DNA of 32,755 nucleotides, taken from positions 1-32,755 of the forward strand of contig JAKPQU010000137.1 of assembly GCA_029555925.1 (NCBI GenBank), given 5' to 3'. The stretch comes from Bacillota bacterium. GTDB taxonomy: Bacteria > Eremiobacterota > SpSt-956 > JAKJGF01. The translations under genes and the position numbers were made by a program. Positions within the stretch are counted from its first letter, which is position 1; each line of letters opens with the position of its first letter. Below the pieces are notes generated by a model. The model had not been told where the DNA came from and made no database searches. It saw only the letters and a program-made list of their open reading frames with translations. Below, in pieces: positions 1 through 6,249 of the stretch.

Positions 1-1
1 A

Positions 2-358
2 TTAATTCTAAAGGTATCCGATGGAATTATATTGATAAATACGCCTGAAAATATAAGATACATACAGGAAATAATAGAAGAAAGATTATTATTTCATCCA
101 GCACCGGCCAGGAAACAATCTATTCCTGTTACAGAAGAAATAACTGTTCCGCCGATTCAGACAGAAGAAAAATCTGAAGCTTCTCCTGAAGAGATAAAAG
201 AGAAAAAATCTAAAGATGAAGTGGCAGATGAAGGACCTTATAATAAATTAAAAAATATTGTTATAAGCGAACAGAAATCAAAATTTATGATTTCAGGAAA
301 TCTTCAGCCACGTATATCTATGGCGGAAGAGGAATTTCTCACAAATCCCGGCCCCTAG
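2..358 (+). CDS. C-terminal end of an unrecognised protein (5' end outside window)
   Basis: The frame is open from the first bases of the window. The only in-frame start candidate near the edge is a TTG at 32 with no Shine-Dalgarno sequence, so this is most likely the last 118 residues of a longer protein. The visible start of the fragment, with a short beta-strand and then TPENIRYIQEIIEE, resembles the short alpha/beta N-domains of secretins and related periplasmic ring proteins; this is only a weak likeness. The rest is a Pro/Glu/Lys-rich, probably disordered tail. The final residues (AEEEFLTNP) are read from one copy of a duplicated segment whose other copy lies over the 3' end of the neighbouring M20 gene on the opposite strand. 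The present C-terminus may therefore be recent. Function is not assigned. Confidence 0.5.
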   Translation, partial: LILKVSDGIILINTPENIRYIQEIIEERLLFHPAPARKQSIPVTEEITVPPIQTEEKSEASPEEIKEKKSKDEVADEGPYNKLKNIVISEQKSKFMISGNLQPRISMAEEEFLTNPGP

Positions 359-463
359 AGAGGAACATCTGCATAAAAACAAGGTAATTCCTTATTGGCA
401 GAAGAGGAATTTCTCACAAATCCTGACTTGCAGAATATAGAGGGAAACCTGCATAAAAACACG
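321..463. repeat. Imperfect tandem duplication spanning two convergent gene ends
   Basis: Bases 321-386 and 396-463 are imperfect copies, offset by 75 to 80 bases. Each has the block GGAAGAGGAATTTCTC (first base varying) followed by ACAAATCC, and then a second shared block containing GCATAAAAAC. The right copy contains the last codons and stop of the M20 hydrolase on the minus strand. Read in the same minus frame, the left copy gives CFYADVPL-stop against CFYAGFPLYSAS in the real gene, so it looks like a decayed copy of the hydrolase tail. On the plus strand the left copy supplies the end of the upstream reading frame. Confidence 0.75.
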
Positions 464-1613
464 TTGCATCCAGAAGATGCCTGACAGGAACCTGTTCTTC
501 TGTAGTATGAGCATATCTTTCTTCTCCCGGCCCGAAGCCTATTGTAGGGATACCGGCGATACCGGCAGTATAGTTTCCGTTTGTACAGAAATCCCATGTG
601 AAAATCTCTGGAGTTCTGCCAAGTATTTTTTTATATGCTCTGGAAGCACCTGCTACTAAAGGATGATTTTCTTCCATAATCCAGGGAGGGAAAAATTTCT
701 CTTTTTCTATTTCTATTCCTGTATAGCTCTGACCTCTGTAAACTTCAATGTTTGAAAAGGCATTTTTAAAAGATGGCAACTTTTTGATAGAAGTCAGAAC
801 ATCTTCAAGGGTTTCACCCGGCACAAGTCTTCTGTCAATAAAGACAGAACATTCAGCCGGTATGGCATTTCTGGAAGAAGCTCTGCTAGTAACTTCAGTA
901 ACAGCAAGAACGCTCTTTCCCATAACAGAATGGACAGGAAGAATATCATCAAGCTGTTCCAGTTCCAATATAAGAGGAGCCATTTTATATATGGCATTTT
1001 CTCCAAGAGAAGGGCTGCTGGCATGGGCAGATTTTCCTCTGACAGTAATAGCTATTTCGACTCTTCCCCTGTTTCCCCTTGATATACGAAGGGAAGAAGG
1101 CTCGCCTATAACCACACAATCAGGAATTTGTCCTGTTTCTTCATGGTCAAAGATGAATCTGTCTGCTTCTCCTTCACAGTCTTCTTCCATAACACTTGCC
1201 ACAACAAAAAGGGTAAAATCCTCATAGAGAGACATTTCCTTCATTAATGCTCCTCCGTATACCATTGTAGCCACAGAAGCTTTTGTGTCACAGGCCCCGA
1301 GTCCGTAAATTATATCATTTTCATATGCTCCTCTGTAAGGGTCAATCTTCCACGCCTTTAAATCTCCCGGGCCCACTGTATCGACATGACAGTCATAAAA
1401 GATTTTCTTCTTACCATTTCCGATACGTCCTATGACACTGCCCATTTTGCTCACGTAAACATCATCATAGGAGAGTGTTTCCATTTCTTTCTTTACCCTG
1501 CAGATTACATCTTTTTCTTTGCCGCATGTACCGGGAATGCGAATAATATCACGGAGAAACGTGACTATATCCCCTTTACGTTCTTCAACGTTCTTATGCA
1601 ATTTATCTATCAT
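414..1613 (-). CDS. ygeY: YgeY-family M20 metallohydrolase
   Basis: This is a full-length (399 aa) M20-type dinuclear zinc hydrolase of the YgeY group, which is related to ArgE, DapE and CPG2 and is often found with selenium-dependent purine or amino-acid catabolism genes. The metal site is complete: His76 and Asp78 in CHVDTVG, bridging Asp109 in GACDTKAS, catalytic Glu143/Glu144 in MEEDCEGE, Glu171 in GEPSS, and C-terminal His369 in RYAHTTEE. The dimerisation (lid) domain covers roughly residues 180-290 and carries GKSAHASSP. Pattern and length follow E. coli YgeY from end to end, so it is not truncated, although a duplication covers its stop codon. The ATG at 1611-1613 follows AAAGGTGAT at a good distance. 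Substrate is unknown; family members act on N-acyl or carbamoyl amino-acid-like amides. No selenium genes are visible nearby. The protein is cytoplasmic because it has no signal peptide. Confidence 0.9.
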   Translation of the reverse strand: MIDKLHKNVEERKGDIVTFLRDIIRIPGTCGKEKDVICRVKKEMETLSYDDVYVSKMGSVIGRIGNGKKKIFYDCHVDTVGPGDLKAWKIDPYRGAYENDIIYGLGACDTKASVATMVYGGALMKEMSLYEDFTLFVVASVMEEDCEGEADRFIFDHEETGQIPDCVVIGEPSSLRISRGNRGRVEIAITVRGKSAHASSPSLGENAIYKMAPLILELEQLDDILPVHSVMGKSVLAVTEVTSRASSRNAIPAECSVFIDRRLVPGETLEDVLTSIKKLPSFKNAFSNIEVYRGQSYTGIEIEKEKFFPPWIMEENHPLVAGASRAYKKILGRTPEIFTWDFCTNGNYTAGIAGIPTIGFGPGEERYAHTTEEQVPVRHLLDATCFYAGFPLYSASQDL

Positions 1614-1661
1614 TAATAATCACCTTTATTAGCAAGCAATGAGTGATGAGGTAATTTCTAC

Positions 1662-1744
1662 TGACAACCGTAAACAGTTCGGTCACAACGAAGTATGAGA
1701 ATTTGTTCCTACCGTAACGCGTAATGCATGACGATTCTCATATA
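1662..1744. repeat. Family-3 two-hairpin intergenic element, copy 1
   Basis: This element has two stems. The first is TGAC(AA)CCG pairing with CGGTCA. The second is TATGAGAAT (1693-1701) pairing with ATTCTCATA (1734-1742), and its loop holds a short heptamer array (CGTAACGCGTAATGCATGACG). The linker CGGTCACAAC-N-AA is shared with the copy at 5617-5688. It lies between the end of the HMA-like gene and the start of the M20 gene, so it may also affect 3' ends in that minus-strand series. Confidence 0.6.
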
Positions 1745-1750
1745 CATATT

Positions 1751-2044
1751 TTACTCCACCGTAGCAGTAAATCCAATATCCTGTATGGCATATATAATAT
1801 CACTGAGATGCACATCCATATAATTATACTGAACTATCGCATCAGGAGGTGATAATTCTAACTCCACATAAACAACACCGTTAATAGAACGAATGGTATT
1901 GTATACACGTTCTACATCGGTAGAATCTACCATACCTCCTATATGAATTGTCACTTCTTCTACGGTATTATGAGTATTATAAGCACCATAAGCAGGGAAA
2001 ACAGAGAGGATTATCAGCAAACTTACAATAACATATTTTCTCAT
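1751..2044 (-). CDS. Secreted HMA-fold protein lacking metal-binding cysteines
   Basis: A 97-residue protein. Residues 1-20 are a typical signal peptide (Lys at 3, hydrophobic core, PAYG before the likely cleavage site). Residues 30-97 follow the heavy-metal-associated (HMA/CopZ) ferredoxin-like fold closely, with the beta-alpha-beta-beta-alpha-beta order and the signature turns IGGM...VERV...INGVVYVELEL...AIVQYN...DIIYAIQDIGFTATV. The metal-binding loop, normally GMTCxxC, reads GMVDSTD, so both cysteines are gone and there is no cysteine elsewhere in the domain. It probably cannot bind Cu, Zn or Hg in the usual way and may be a periplasmic partner or adaptor, or may have another ligand. AGAGGTGA precedes the ATG. 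It has its own promoter with a palindrome in the spacer (2066-2095). It is separated from its neighbours and has no P-type ATPase next to it. Confidence 0.75.
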   Translation of the reverse strand: MRKYVIVSLLIILSVFPAYGAYNTHNTVEEVTIHIGGMVDSTDVERVYNTIRSINGVVYVELELSPPDAIVQYNYMDVHLSDIIYAIQDIGFTATVE

Positions 2045-2065
2045 AAAGTCACCTCTTTTCTCTTT

Positions 2066-2095
2066 ATGATAAATAAATCTACAGATTTATTTCAA
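2066..2095 (-). promoter_or_regulatory. Promoter of the HMA-like gene with operator-like palindrome
   Basis: On the minus strand, TTGAAA (2090-2095) and TATCAT (2066-2071) are separated by 18 bases. An uninterrupted palindrome, AAATAAATCT-AC-AGATTTATTT (2071-2092), fills the spacer and touches both boxes. The predicted transcript would start about 15 bases before the ATG, just ahead of the Shine-Dalgarno sequence. The position suits a repressor or MerR-type activator site; the regulator is unknown. Confidence 0.5.
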
Positions 2096-2173
2096 TGAAT
2101 CATAGAGATACACTATAATTTACTCGTACCCTGCATAATAATAATGATACCTCCAAAAATCCAAAAAGTCAAA

Positions 2174-3733
2174 TTAAAGTGGCAGAATAAGAGTAGAAGA
2201 ATATCCGTCTTCAAGTTTATTAATATTGCCCCATATCTCGGGATAATGTTCAAATGTTTCCTTTAATTTCTCTCTCAATCTTTCATTTTTCATAAAACCA
2301 TCGATAGAGCCGTTATAAATTTTATCCAGCCGCAAATAGATTAATCCCACAGACCTGGCAGGCATCTGTGCGTTTATTCTTTCCTCTACGGAATCTTCAT
2401 CACCTGAATAAGTATCTATTACTGTTTCAACAGTTTTTTTCCCCATACTCAGAAGGAGGAAATCATTAACCATAGAAAAATTACCTGTACTTCCGGGAAG
2501 TGATGTAATAGAAACATCTTTATACGGTTCCGTCTTTGTAACCATAGAAAAAACGGCATTTGAACCATGAAAGGTTTTATGTACAGAACTGTCTTTCTCA
2601 AATTTCATGGCAATTATATAATTGCCTGACCGGTCATCTTCATCTGATATAAAACTCAGGGCGGTCTCTGTATTGGAAGACAGTATATCTTTCAGCAGAT
2701 AGCCTGTTGTGCTAAAGGTTTTTGTAAAACCTTCAATATTACCGGGAAGATATGGTTTAAAGAGAGAAGAAATTTTATTTAATATCTCTCCCGGCTGTGA
2801 AATTACTATAAGAGCCGAACTTGTAGCGGGAAACATATCCGGGCTTGAAAGCTCTGAGGCATGGAGTGAAAAGAATTCTTTCCCAGTTTCAGTAAGTCTG
2901 TCATTCTGTACGAGAAAACTGTTAAAATTAACTTTATCCCTGTCAACTTCTATGGAAGTTCCCATATATTTTATAGAATCAAGCAGTTCATAAAGGGTAT
3001 TTCCTTCGGAACCATTATGTAAAAATTCCTCTTTTATGACAGGTACATTGTAATAGACAAATCCTATAGACTCGCCTGACATCTTCTTTTTCCGGAAAGA
3101 GCGAAAATTTTCTTCCCCTGCAATAGAAAAATTTCCATCAGAGCAATCAATTGAAGATTTTAACAATGACTCACTGCTTGCAAAAACAAGGAACCGTTCA
3201 TTCATAAAATAAGAGCTATTTTTTCCCGTAAAGAAATCGTGTCCTTTATAATTTCCTTTCTGTGGCCCGGAGAGGTCGTTAAGTCTGGAAAGAAACTCGA
3301 TGATACCCTGTTTATCTCTTATATCAAAAACTATGATAAAAGGTAGCCTTTCATCATTGCCATTTTTCTTAAAAGAAGAAGCCAATTTATGAAATGTATT
3401 GTACAGAGCAACTGTACAATTGGTATTCAAATAAGGGAGCAAGTCTTTTTCGACATCAAGTTCCTCGTAAGGAGAAGAAGCCAGAAGTATGGATGAAGCC
3501 AGTTCTTTAATATTATCAAAGAATTTTCCCGTATCAGGATCTTTACTCAGTTCGTAAATTCCATTTACAATGGCTTTTCTTTTAAAAAAGGACGCCAGAT
3601 TGATATTACATATTATTTCCGCATCTTTCGGAATTATCTTTACTGTATCTTCATAATCACTTATGATGCATGAACCTAACAGAAGTAATGTTAAAAGAGC
3701 AATCACCAGACTGTTGAATTTGTAGAGAGCCAC
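2174..3733 (-). CDS. DUF3352-like lipoprotein
   Basis: Probably an outer-membrane or periplasm-anchored lipoprotein. With the start chosen here it is 519 aa. The N-terminus has a hydrophobic stretch ending in the lipobox LLGSC, with lipidated Cys22. The body resembles DUF3352-type proteins: a repeated alternation of beta-strands and helices, with PKDAEIICNINLASFF near the start, LPFIIVFDIRDKQGIIEFLSRL and the hydrophobic strand pattern around FLVFASSESLLKSSI. Function in that family is unknown. Two GTG codons compete for the start. The one at 3743-3745 overlaps the AAGGAG ribosome site and cannot use it; the GTG at 3731-3733 lies 11 bases downstream of it and gives a normal signal peptide, so I chose it. 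A heptamer repeat array sits directly upstream in the 5' leader. Confidence 0.75.
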   Translation of the reverse strand: MALYKFNSLVIALLTLLLLGSCIISDYEDTVKIIPKDAEIICNINLASFFKRKAIVNGIYELSKDPDTGKFFDNIKELASSILLASSPYEELDVEKDLLPYLNTNCTVALYNTFHKLASSFKKNGNDERLPFIIVFDIRDKQGIIEFLSRLNDLSGPQKGNYKGHDFFTGKNSSYFMNERFLVFASSESLLKSSIDCSDGNFSIAGEENFRSFRKKKMSGESIGFVYYNVPVIKEEFLHNGSEGNTLYELLDSIKYMGTSIEVDRDKVNFNSFLVQNDRLTETGKEFFSLHASELSSPDMFPATSSALIVISQPGEILNKISSLFKPYLPGNIEGFTKTFSTTGYLLKDILSSNTETALSFISDEDDRSGNYIIAMKFEKDSSVHKTFHGSNAVFSMVTKTEPYKDVSITSLPGSTGNFSMVNDFLLLSMGKKTVETVIDTYSGDEDSVEERINAQMPARSVGLIYLRLDKIYNGSIDGFMKNERLREKLKETFEHYPEIWGNINKLEDGYSSTLILPL

Positions 3734-3753
3734 TTTAATAATCACTCCTTAAT

Positions 3754-3781
3754 CGTAACGCGTGATGCGTGATGTGTGACG
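3754..3781. repeat. Heptamer array upstream of the lipoprotein gene
   Basis: Four degenerate seven-base units (GTAACGC, GTGATGC, GTGATGT, GTGACGG) lie directly behind the ribosome site of the DUF3352-like gene, so they are in its transcribed leader. The gap from 3734 to 4155 contains no gene. It holds this array, the 3871-4015 element, a GTGANNN hairpin and the 4123-4154 array. Confidence 0.8.
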
Positions 3782-3870
3782 GAATTTTAATTTATTTCAC
3801 ATAAATTGTTTATTACAATTTTCATACCAATATCTATAAAAAATAAAAGAATTATAATTAAATTCATAAT

Positions 3871-4015
3871 TATAGTGTATTTCATAACTTATTAGAATTT
3901 AAGTCGTCGTGACGCGTAACACGTGACGTGTGACGGGTTTAATCCCTGCGCATCACGCATTACGCTTTACGCATTACGAGGTCATTATTTATGGATAGTT
4001 ATGAAACTAACTATA
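3871..4015 (-). repeat. Family-1 MITE-like element, copy A
   Basis: A 145-bp element bounded by 19-base terminal inverted repeats: TATAGTGTATTTCATAACT on the left and the complement of TATAGTTAGTTTCATAACT on the right, matching at 16 of 19 positions. Inside are two heptamer arrays separated by a conserved core (complement of GCAGGGATTAAACCCGT). It is the reverse-oriented relative of the copies at 8029-8166 and 17043-17168, with near-identical arms and a variable number of heptamers. There is no coding capacity. The size and structure fit a non-autonomous mobile element; no cognate transposase is in the window. Confidence 0.75.
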
Positions 4016-4017
4016 AT

Positions 4018-4070
4018 GAGTGAATAGTCAATAGTGAGTGGGAAAGTCCACTTATACTTATTACTCACTT
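4018..4070. repeat. GTGANNN heptamer hairpin
   Basis: AGTGAATAGTCAATAGTGAG and, after a short spacer, ACTTATTACTCACTT form an imperfect stem-loop built from seven-base GTGAATA/GTGAGTG-like units. It sits beside copy A. It is followed at 4073-4087 by ATGAAATACACTATA, the exact complement of the left end of copy A (3871-3885). Confidence 0.55.
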
Positions 4071-4122
4071 AAATGAAATACACTATACTGTGGATTGAGC
4101 CGAAACGGGAATACTGCCTTTC

Positions 4123-4154
4123 TCGCGTCACGTGTTACGCGTTACGCGTCACGA
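4123..4154. repeat. Heptamer array at the 3' end of the YbjN-like gene
   Basis: GCGTCAC/GCGTTAC units end one base before the stop codon of the minus-strand YbjN-like gene. They are therefore in its immediate 3' untranslated region and could form a GTGACGCGTCAC-type hairpin. Confidence 0.75.
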
Positions 4155-4155
4155 T

Positions 4156-4557
4156 TTAAAGTTCTTCCTGAAGCATCTTCTGCGCTTCCTGACCGCCTTT
4201 TGCAATCCTGTCTATTACCAGTTCAAGTTCATTCAATCTGAGAGTCGAGAAACCGAGTATATGAGAAAAAATTATAATGCCTTCATTTGATAAAGAAAAA
4301 CTTCCGAATTCATTTATATAATTATAGGCTATAAGTTTTAATAAACATTCAGAGGTAATATGGTTTATTCCCGTAGAAGAAAAACATCTGACTGCTATCT
4401 CTTCGCCTTCTACAGGAAATAATTGAATATTGCAGTAACCTTCTATGCCGAACTGATAATCAAGATCTGTCCTCGGCACTCTGTAATATTTTGTTTTAAA
4501 CTTGCTCTCATTCAATATCTCTTCAAATAAATCCACTATTTCTTCCAGATCATTCAT
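4156..4557 (-). CDS. YbjN/CesT-like small protein
   Basis: A 133-aa cytoplasmic protein without cysteine clusters or membrane segments. Its pattern is an N-terminal helix (LEEIVDLFEEIL), several beta-strands and a C-terminal long helix, which fits the YbjN/type III-chaperone-like fold. The segment LLKLIAYNYINEFGSFSLSN aligns with LIKFLLELNFDSPYGSFSID in the second half of the neighbouring larger protein, so the two genes carry paralogous domains. That gene's stop codon lies 16 bases upstream, so the two are very likely co-transcribed. The start is ATG 4555-4557, with GAAAGG upstream. Family members are thought to act as chaperone-like or regulatory adaptors. The actual partner is unknown. Confidence 0.65.
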   Translation of the reverse strand: MNDLEEIVDLFEEILNESKFKTKYYRVPRTDLDYQFGIEGYCNIQLFPVEGEEIAVRCFSSTGINHITSECLLKLIAYNYINEFGSFSLSNEGIIIFSHILGFSTLRLNELELVIDRIAKGGQEAQKMLQEEL

Positions 4558-4573
4558 AAGTACAAAGCCTTTC

Positions 4574-5617
4574 TTATTCGGAATATCCTTCGAGTAAATA
4601 TCTATAATTCAGAGGGAAATCAGGTTTTTTTATCAATATGGCATCAAGAAGATTCTCTTCGCCAAATCTGTATATTACCGGTTCACTGTATTTTGACATA
4701 GCCATGGCTATACTCTTAATGGACAGTTCAATATCCTTTTCACTTATATCCGGGCCAAGTTTATTCTTCATTACAAGGATATTCCAGTCAGGATCAATAG
4801 AAAAAGAGCCATAAGGGGAATCAAAATTCAATTCTAATAAAAACTTTATAAGTTCGTCACTTATCTCATTAAGGGCGGTAATATAACCGAAAAACTTGAT
4901 ACTGCAATATTCTTCCTTTCTTAAATCCACAAGTATATAAATTACCATGCCAAGCAATTCCGTATAAATCAAACCTGTGTCTATATCATTGCATGGAAGT
5001 CCTGTTTTTTCTAAAAATCCCCTGATTTTATTGATTATTGCATGGACTCTTCTTTCAGAAAAAAATGTCCATCCTGTACGTAAAACCATCTTTTTAGGTA
5101 ATCGTCCGTCCGGAGTAAATCCTGTTTTACCAAGACATTCCCTTCTTGATGAATTGGCCGGGTCTGCTGTTGTATAAAGAATTATTTCATCACAATAAGT
5201 TAAAGAGTCAAAATATGCTTCCATCAACTCCATACTGATTTCTTCAGTATAAGGCAGCAGAGCAGGTTTTATAACAGGTTCAAGCAAAAAGGCTATCTTT
5301 CTGATAAAAAGACCGTAATTTTTTTTTTCTTCCCTGTTCCATCTCACAGGATTATATGGATCTGTTATGAGTAAAGCTACCAGTTCCTTACCCTGAAAGC
5401 CTCCTATAGCTTCTATATTATTCCAGTTTTTTAATATTCTGTCTTCATTACCAATATGAAACGCACCGGCCCTGGCCGTAAGTTCCATAATTTTCCCTGT
5501 TTCACATTGTTCTATCTTCCTATATGTCAGTTCTATCACAGAGCCCTCCCGGAATTCTTTGTATTCAAAAAAATATGACAGTGAGTCATGAGTAAAATAT
5601 ATCTTACTAACAGACAT
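4574..5617 (-). CDS. GNAT-like / YbjN-like two-domain protein
   Basis: About 347 aa from the ATG at 5615-5617. The first half (to about residue 185) looks like a GNAT acetyltransferase: a central strand pattern around IEAIGGFQGKELVALLITDP, a long helix, then DEIILYTTADPANSSRRECLGKTGF, the usual beta5-alpha4 end where small residues and an aromatic shape the acyl-CoA pocket. The standard Q/RxxGxG/A loop is not evident, so acetyl-CoA binding is uncertain. The second half (about 190-345) is a YbjN-like domain paralogous to the next gene (shared GSFS core). A TTG 21 bases upstream is possible, but it lies inside a repeat element and has no ribosome site; neither start has a convincing Shine-Dalgarno sequence. 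The pair may work as a modifier or adaptor unit. The annotation rests on pattern only. Confidence 0.55.
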   Translation of the reverse strand: MSVSKIYFTHDSLSYFFEYKEFREGSVIELTYRKIEQCETGKIMELTARAGAFHIGNEDRILKNWNNIEAIGGFQGKELVALLITDPYNPVRWNREEKKNYGLFIRKIAFLLEPVIKPALLPYTEEISMELMEAYFDSLTYCDEIILYTTADPANSSRRECLGKTGFTPDGRLPKKMVLRTGWTFFSERRVHAIINKIRGFLEKTGLPCNDIDTGLIYTELLGMVIYILVDLRKEEYCSIKFFGYITALNEISDELIKFLLELNFDSPYGSFSIDPDWNILVMKNKLGPDISEKDIELSIKSIAMAMSKYSEPVIYRFGEENLLDAILIKKPDFPLNYRYLLEGYSE

Positions 5618-5688
5618 GACCGGAGCGGTCACAACCAAATATGAAAATCAACATCCAGTGAAGGTGCAAACTTCATCATTTTCATATA
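5617..5688. repeat. Family-3 two-hairpin element, copy 2
   Basis: TGACCG-GAG-CGGTCA (5617-5631) forms a perfect six-pair hairpin touching the start codon of the GNAT-like gene. It is followed by CACAACCAA and a ten-pair stem ATATGAAAAT/ATTTTCATAT (5639-5648, 5678-5687). It has the same order and linker as the element at 1662-1744, but here the loop contains no heptamer array. On the minus strand the element forms the leader of the GNAT-like gene. Confidence 0.6.
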
Positions 5689-5764
5689 AACTTAACAGAA
5701 CTAATTATAGATAAAAATACAGCTACGGTCAATCTTATTTTTACTTAAAATTTTATTGAAATTC

Positions 5765-5793
5765 TTGCAATTAAGATAATTTTATCTTATAAT
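5765..5793 (+). promoter_or_regulatory. Consensus sigma-70 promoter with internal palindrome
   Basis: TTGCAA (5765-5770) and TATAAT (5788-5793) are separated by exactly 17 bases, making this one of the best vegetative promoters in the window. The spacer and part of the -10 box form the palindrome TAAGATAA-TT-TTATCTTA (5772-5789), a possible operator. Predicted transcription start is around 5800. The nearest plus-strand gene starts 450 bases downstream, beyond a strong terminator. Confidence 0.75.
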
Positions 5794-5800
5794 ATAAAGA

Positions 5801-6121
5801 TACAAAAAGCATAGGAGGTGTGGATAAGCTCTTATCTACCCGGCGCGGTATTAAGTATTCGGTGAATTTATTTCAACAAAGAAAGGCAGGGGAACCTGTT
5901 GCTAAAAAGAGTACTTGATATTTTTGATGAAGAGTAAGTAAAGGCACCATTCATCTAGATAACTGATTTTTCTGTTAAAAATAAGACAAGTCTAGGAAAA
6001 ACCTTTACAAAGGTAAAAAAAAGAGAAAAAACTGACACCTCAAGACTGGTCTTAAGTCAATCGATTATAGACCCGGTACAATCTCCACTATATCTATATG
6101 TTATAGTGGAGATGTGTTTTT
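5801..6121 (+). ncRNA. Candidate structured RNA with its own promoter and terminator
   Basis: This transcript of about 320 nt would begin at the 5765-5793 promoter and end at the 6081-6121 terminator. A seven-pair helix, GAGGTGT (5815-5821) with ACACCTC (6035-6041), closes the whole body. Inside it are the hairpin GATAAG/CTTATC (5823-5836), an eight-pair helix AAGTATTC (5853-5860) with GAGTACTT (5909-5916, one G-U) enclosing CAGG-GGAA-CCTG (5887-5898), CTAGA/TCTAG (5955-5959, 5991-5995) enclosing ATTTTT/AAAAAT, and ACCTT/AAGGT (6001-6014). No long reading frame is present. It does not match the signatures I know for RNase P, tmRNA, SRP or common riboswitches. 6S RNA cannot be judged by eye. 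It may act in trans or as a cis leader for the chemoreceptor gene 130 bases beyond its terminator. Confidence 0.6.
6081..6121 (+). terminator. Intrinsic terminator of the candidate RNA
   Basis: A perfect 12-pair stem, ATCTCCACTATA (6081-6092) with TATAGTGGAGAT (6102-6113), has a nine-base loop and is followed by GTG and a run of five T (6117-6121). It is the clearest factor-independent terminator in the window. If the RNA senses a ligand, this hairpin would be the expression platform for the downstream gene. Confidence 0.8.
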
Positions 6122-6147
6122 ATAGAAAATTTTTTTATTAAAAGCTT

Positions 6148-6172
6148 TAAATTTTTATTTTTATACCGATAA
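6148..6172 (+). promoter_or_regulatory. Possible sigma-28 (flagellar-type) promoter for the chemoreceptor
   Basis: ACCGATAA (6165-6172) matches the sigma-28 -10 element GCCGATAA at seven of eight positions and lies 77 bases before the chemoreceptor start. Chemoreceptor genes often use this sigma factor. The upstream TAAA (6148-6151) is 13 bases away rather than the usual 15, so the call is tentative. Confidence 0.3.
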
Positions 6173-6180
6173 GAATTATA

Positions 6181-6226
6181 GTGAACAGTAAAAAGAATAG
6201 GACACTATTCACCATTCATGCTTCAC
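6181..6226. repeat. GTGANNN-type intergenic palindrome (short)
   Basis: GTGAACAGTA and, further on, CACTATTCACCATTC and GCTTCACTA are heptamer-related units in opposite orientation. They resemble the hairpins at 21991-22055 and 32428-32484 but are shorter and poorly paired. They lie between the possible sigma-28 element and the chemoreceptor ribosome site. Confidence 0.4.
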
Positions 6227-6249
6227 TACGTTTATAAGGAGGATTACGG

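Noticed and set aside
355..597. Minus-strand 80-codon frame overlapping the M20 end
   Set aside because: It is frame-shifted relative to the true gene, which is intact to its natural C-terminus; the frame's last codons are only the duplicated tail.
748..1227. Plus-strand 159-codon frame across the M20 gene
   Set aside because: It is antisense to conserved catalytic and dimerisation segments of the M20 hydrolase and has no ribosome site; it is a shadow frame.
2108..2117. Solo family-1 end (ATACACTATA)
   Set aside because: Only ten AT-rich bases match and the adjoining bases do not; chance is sufficient in DNA of this composition.
3734..3745. GTG 3743-3745 as start of the DUF3352-like lipoprotein
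   Set aside because: It overlaps the AAGGAG ribosome site itself; the GTG at 3731-3733 has workable spacing and gives a normal lipoprotein signal.
5618..5638. Upstream TTG start for the GNAT-like protein
   Set aside because: It lies inside the family-3 repeat, has no ribosome site and adds seven residues without family support.
5820..5918. Short protein starting GTG within GGAGGTGTG
   Set aside because: The start would lie one base from the ribosome site and the frame ends after 32 codons with no recognisable product; helices account for the region better.
5801..6060. SAM-I, T-box, c-di-GMP, cobalamin or ydaO riboswitch, RNase P or tmRNA
   Set aside because: Each conserved core motif was looked for and not found. 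CTCTTATC near 5829 recalls the start of a SAM-I aptamer, but the remaining core is absent.
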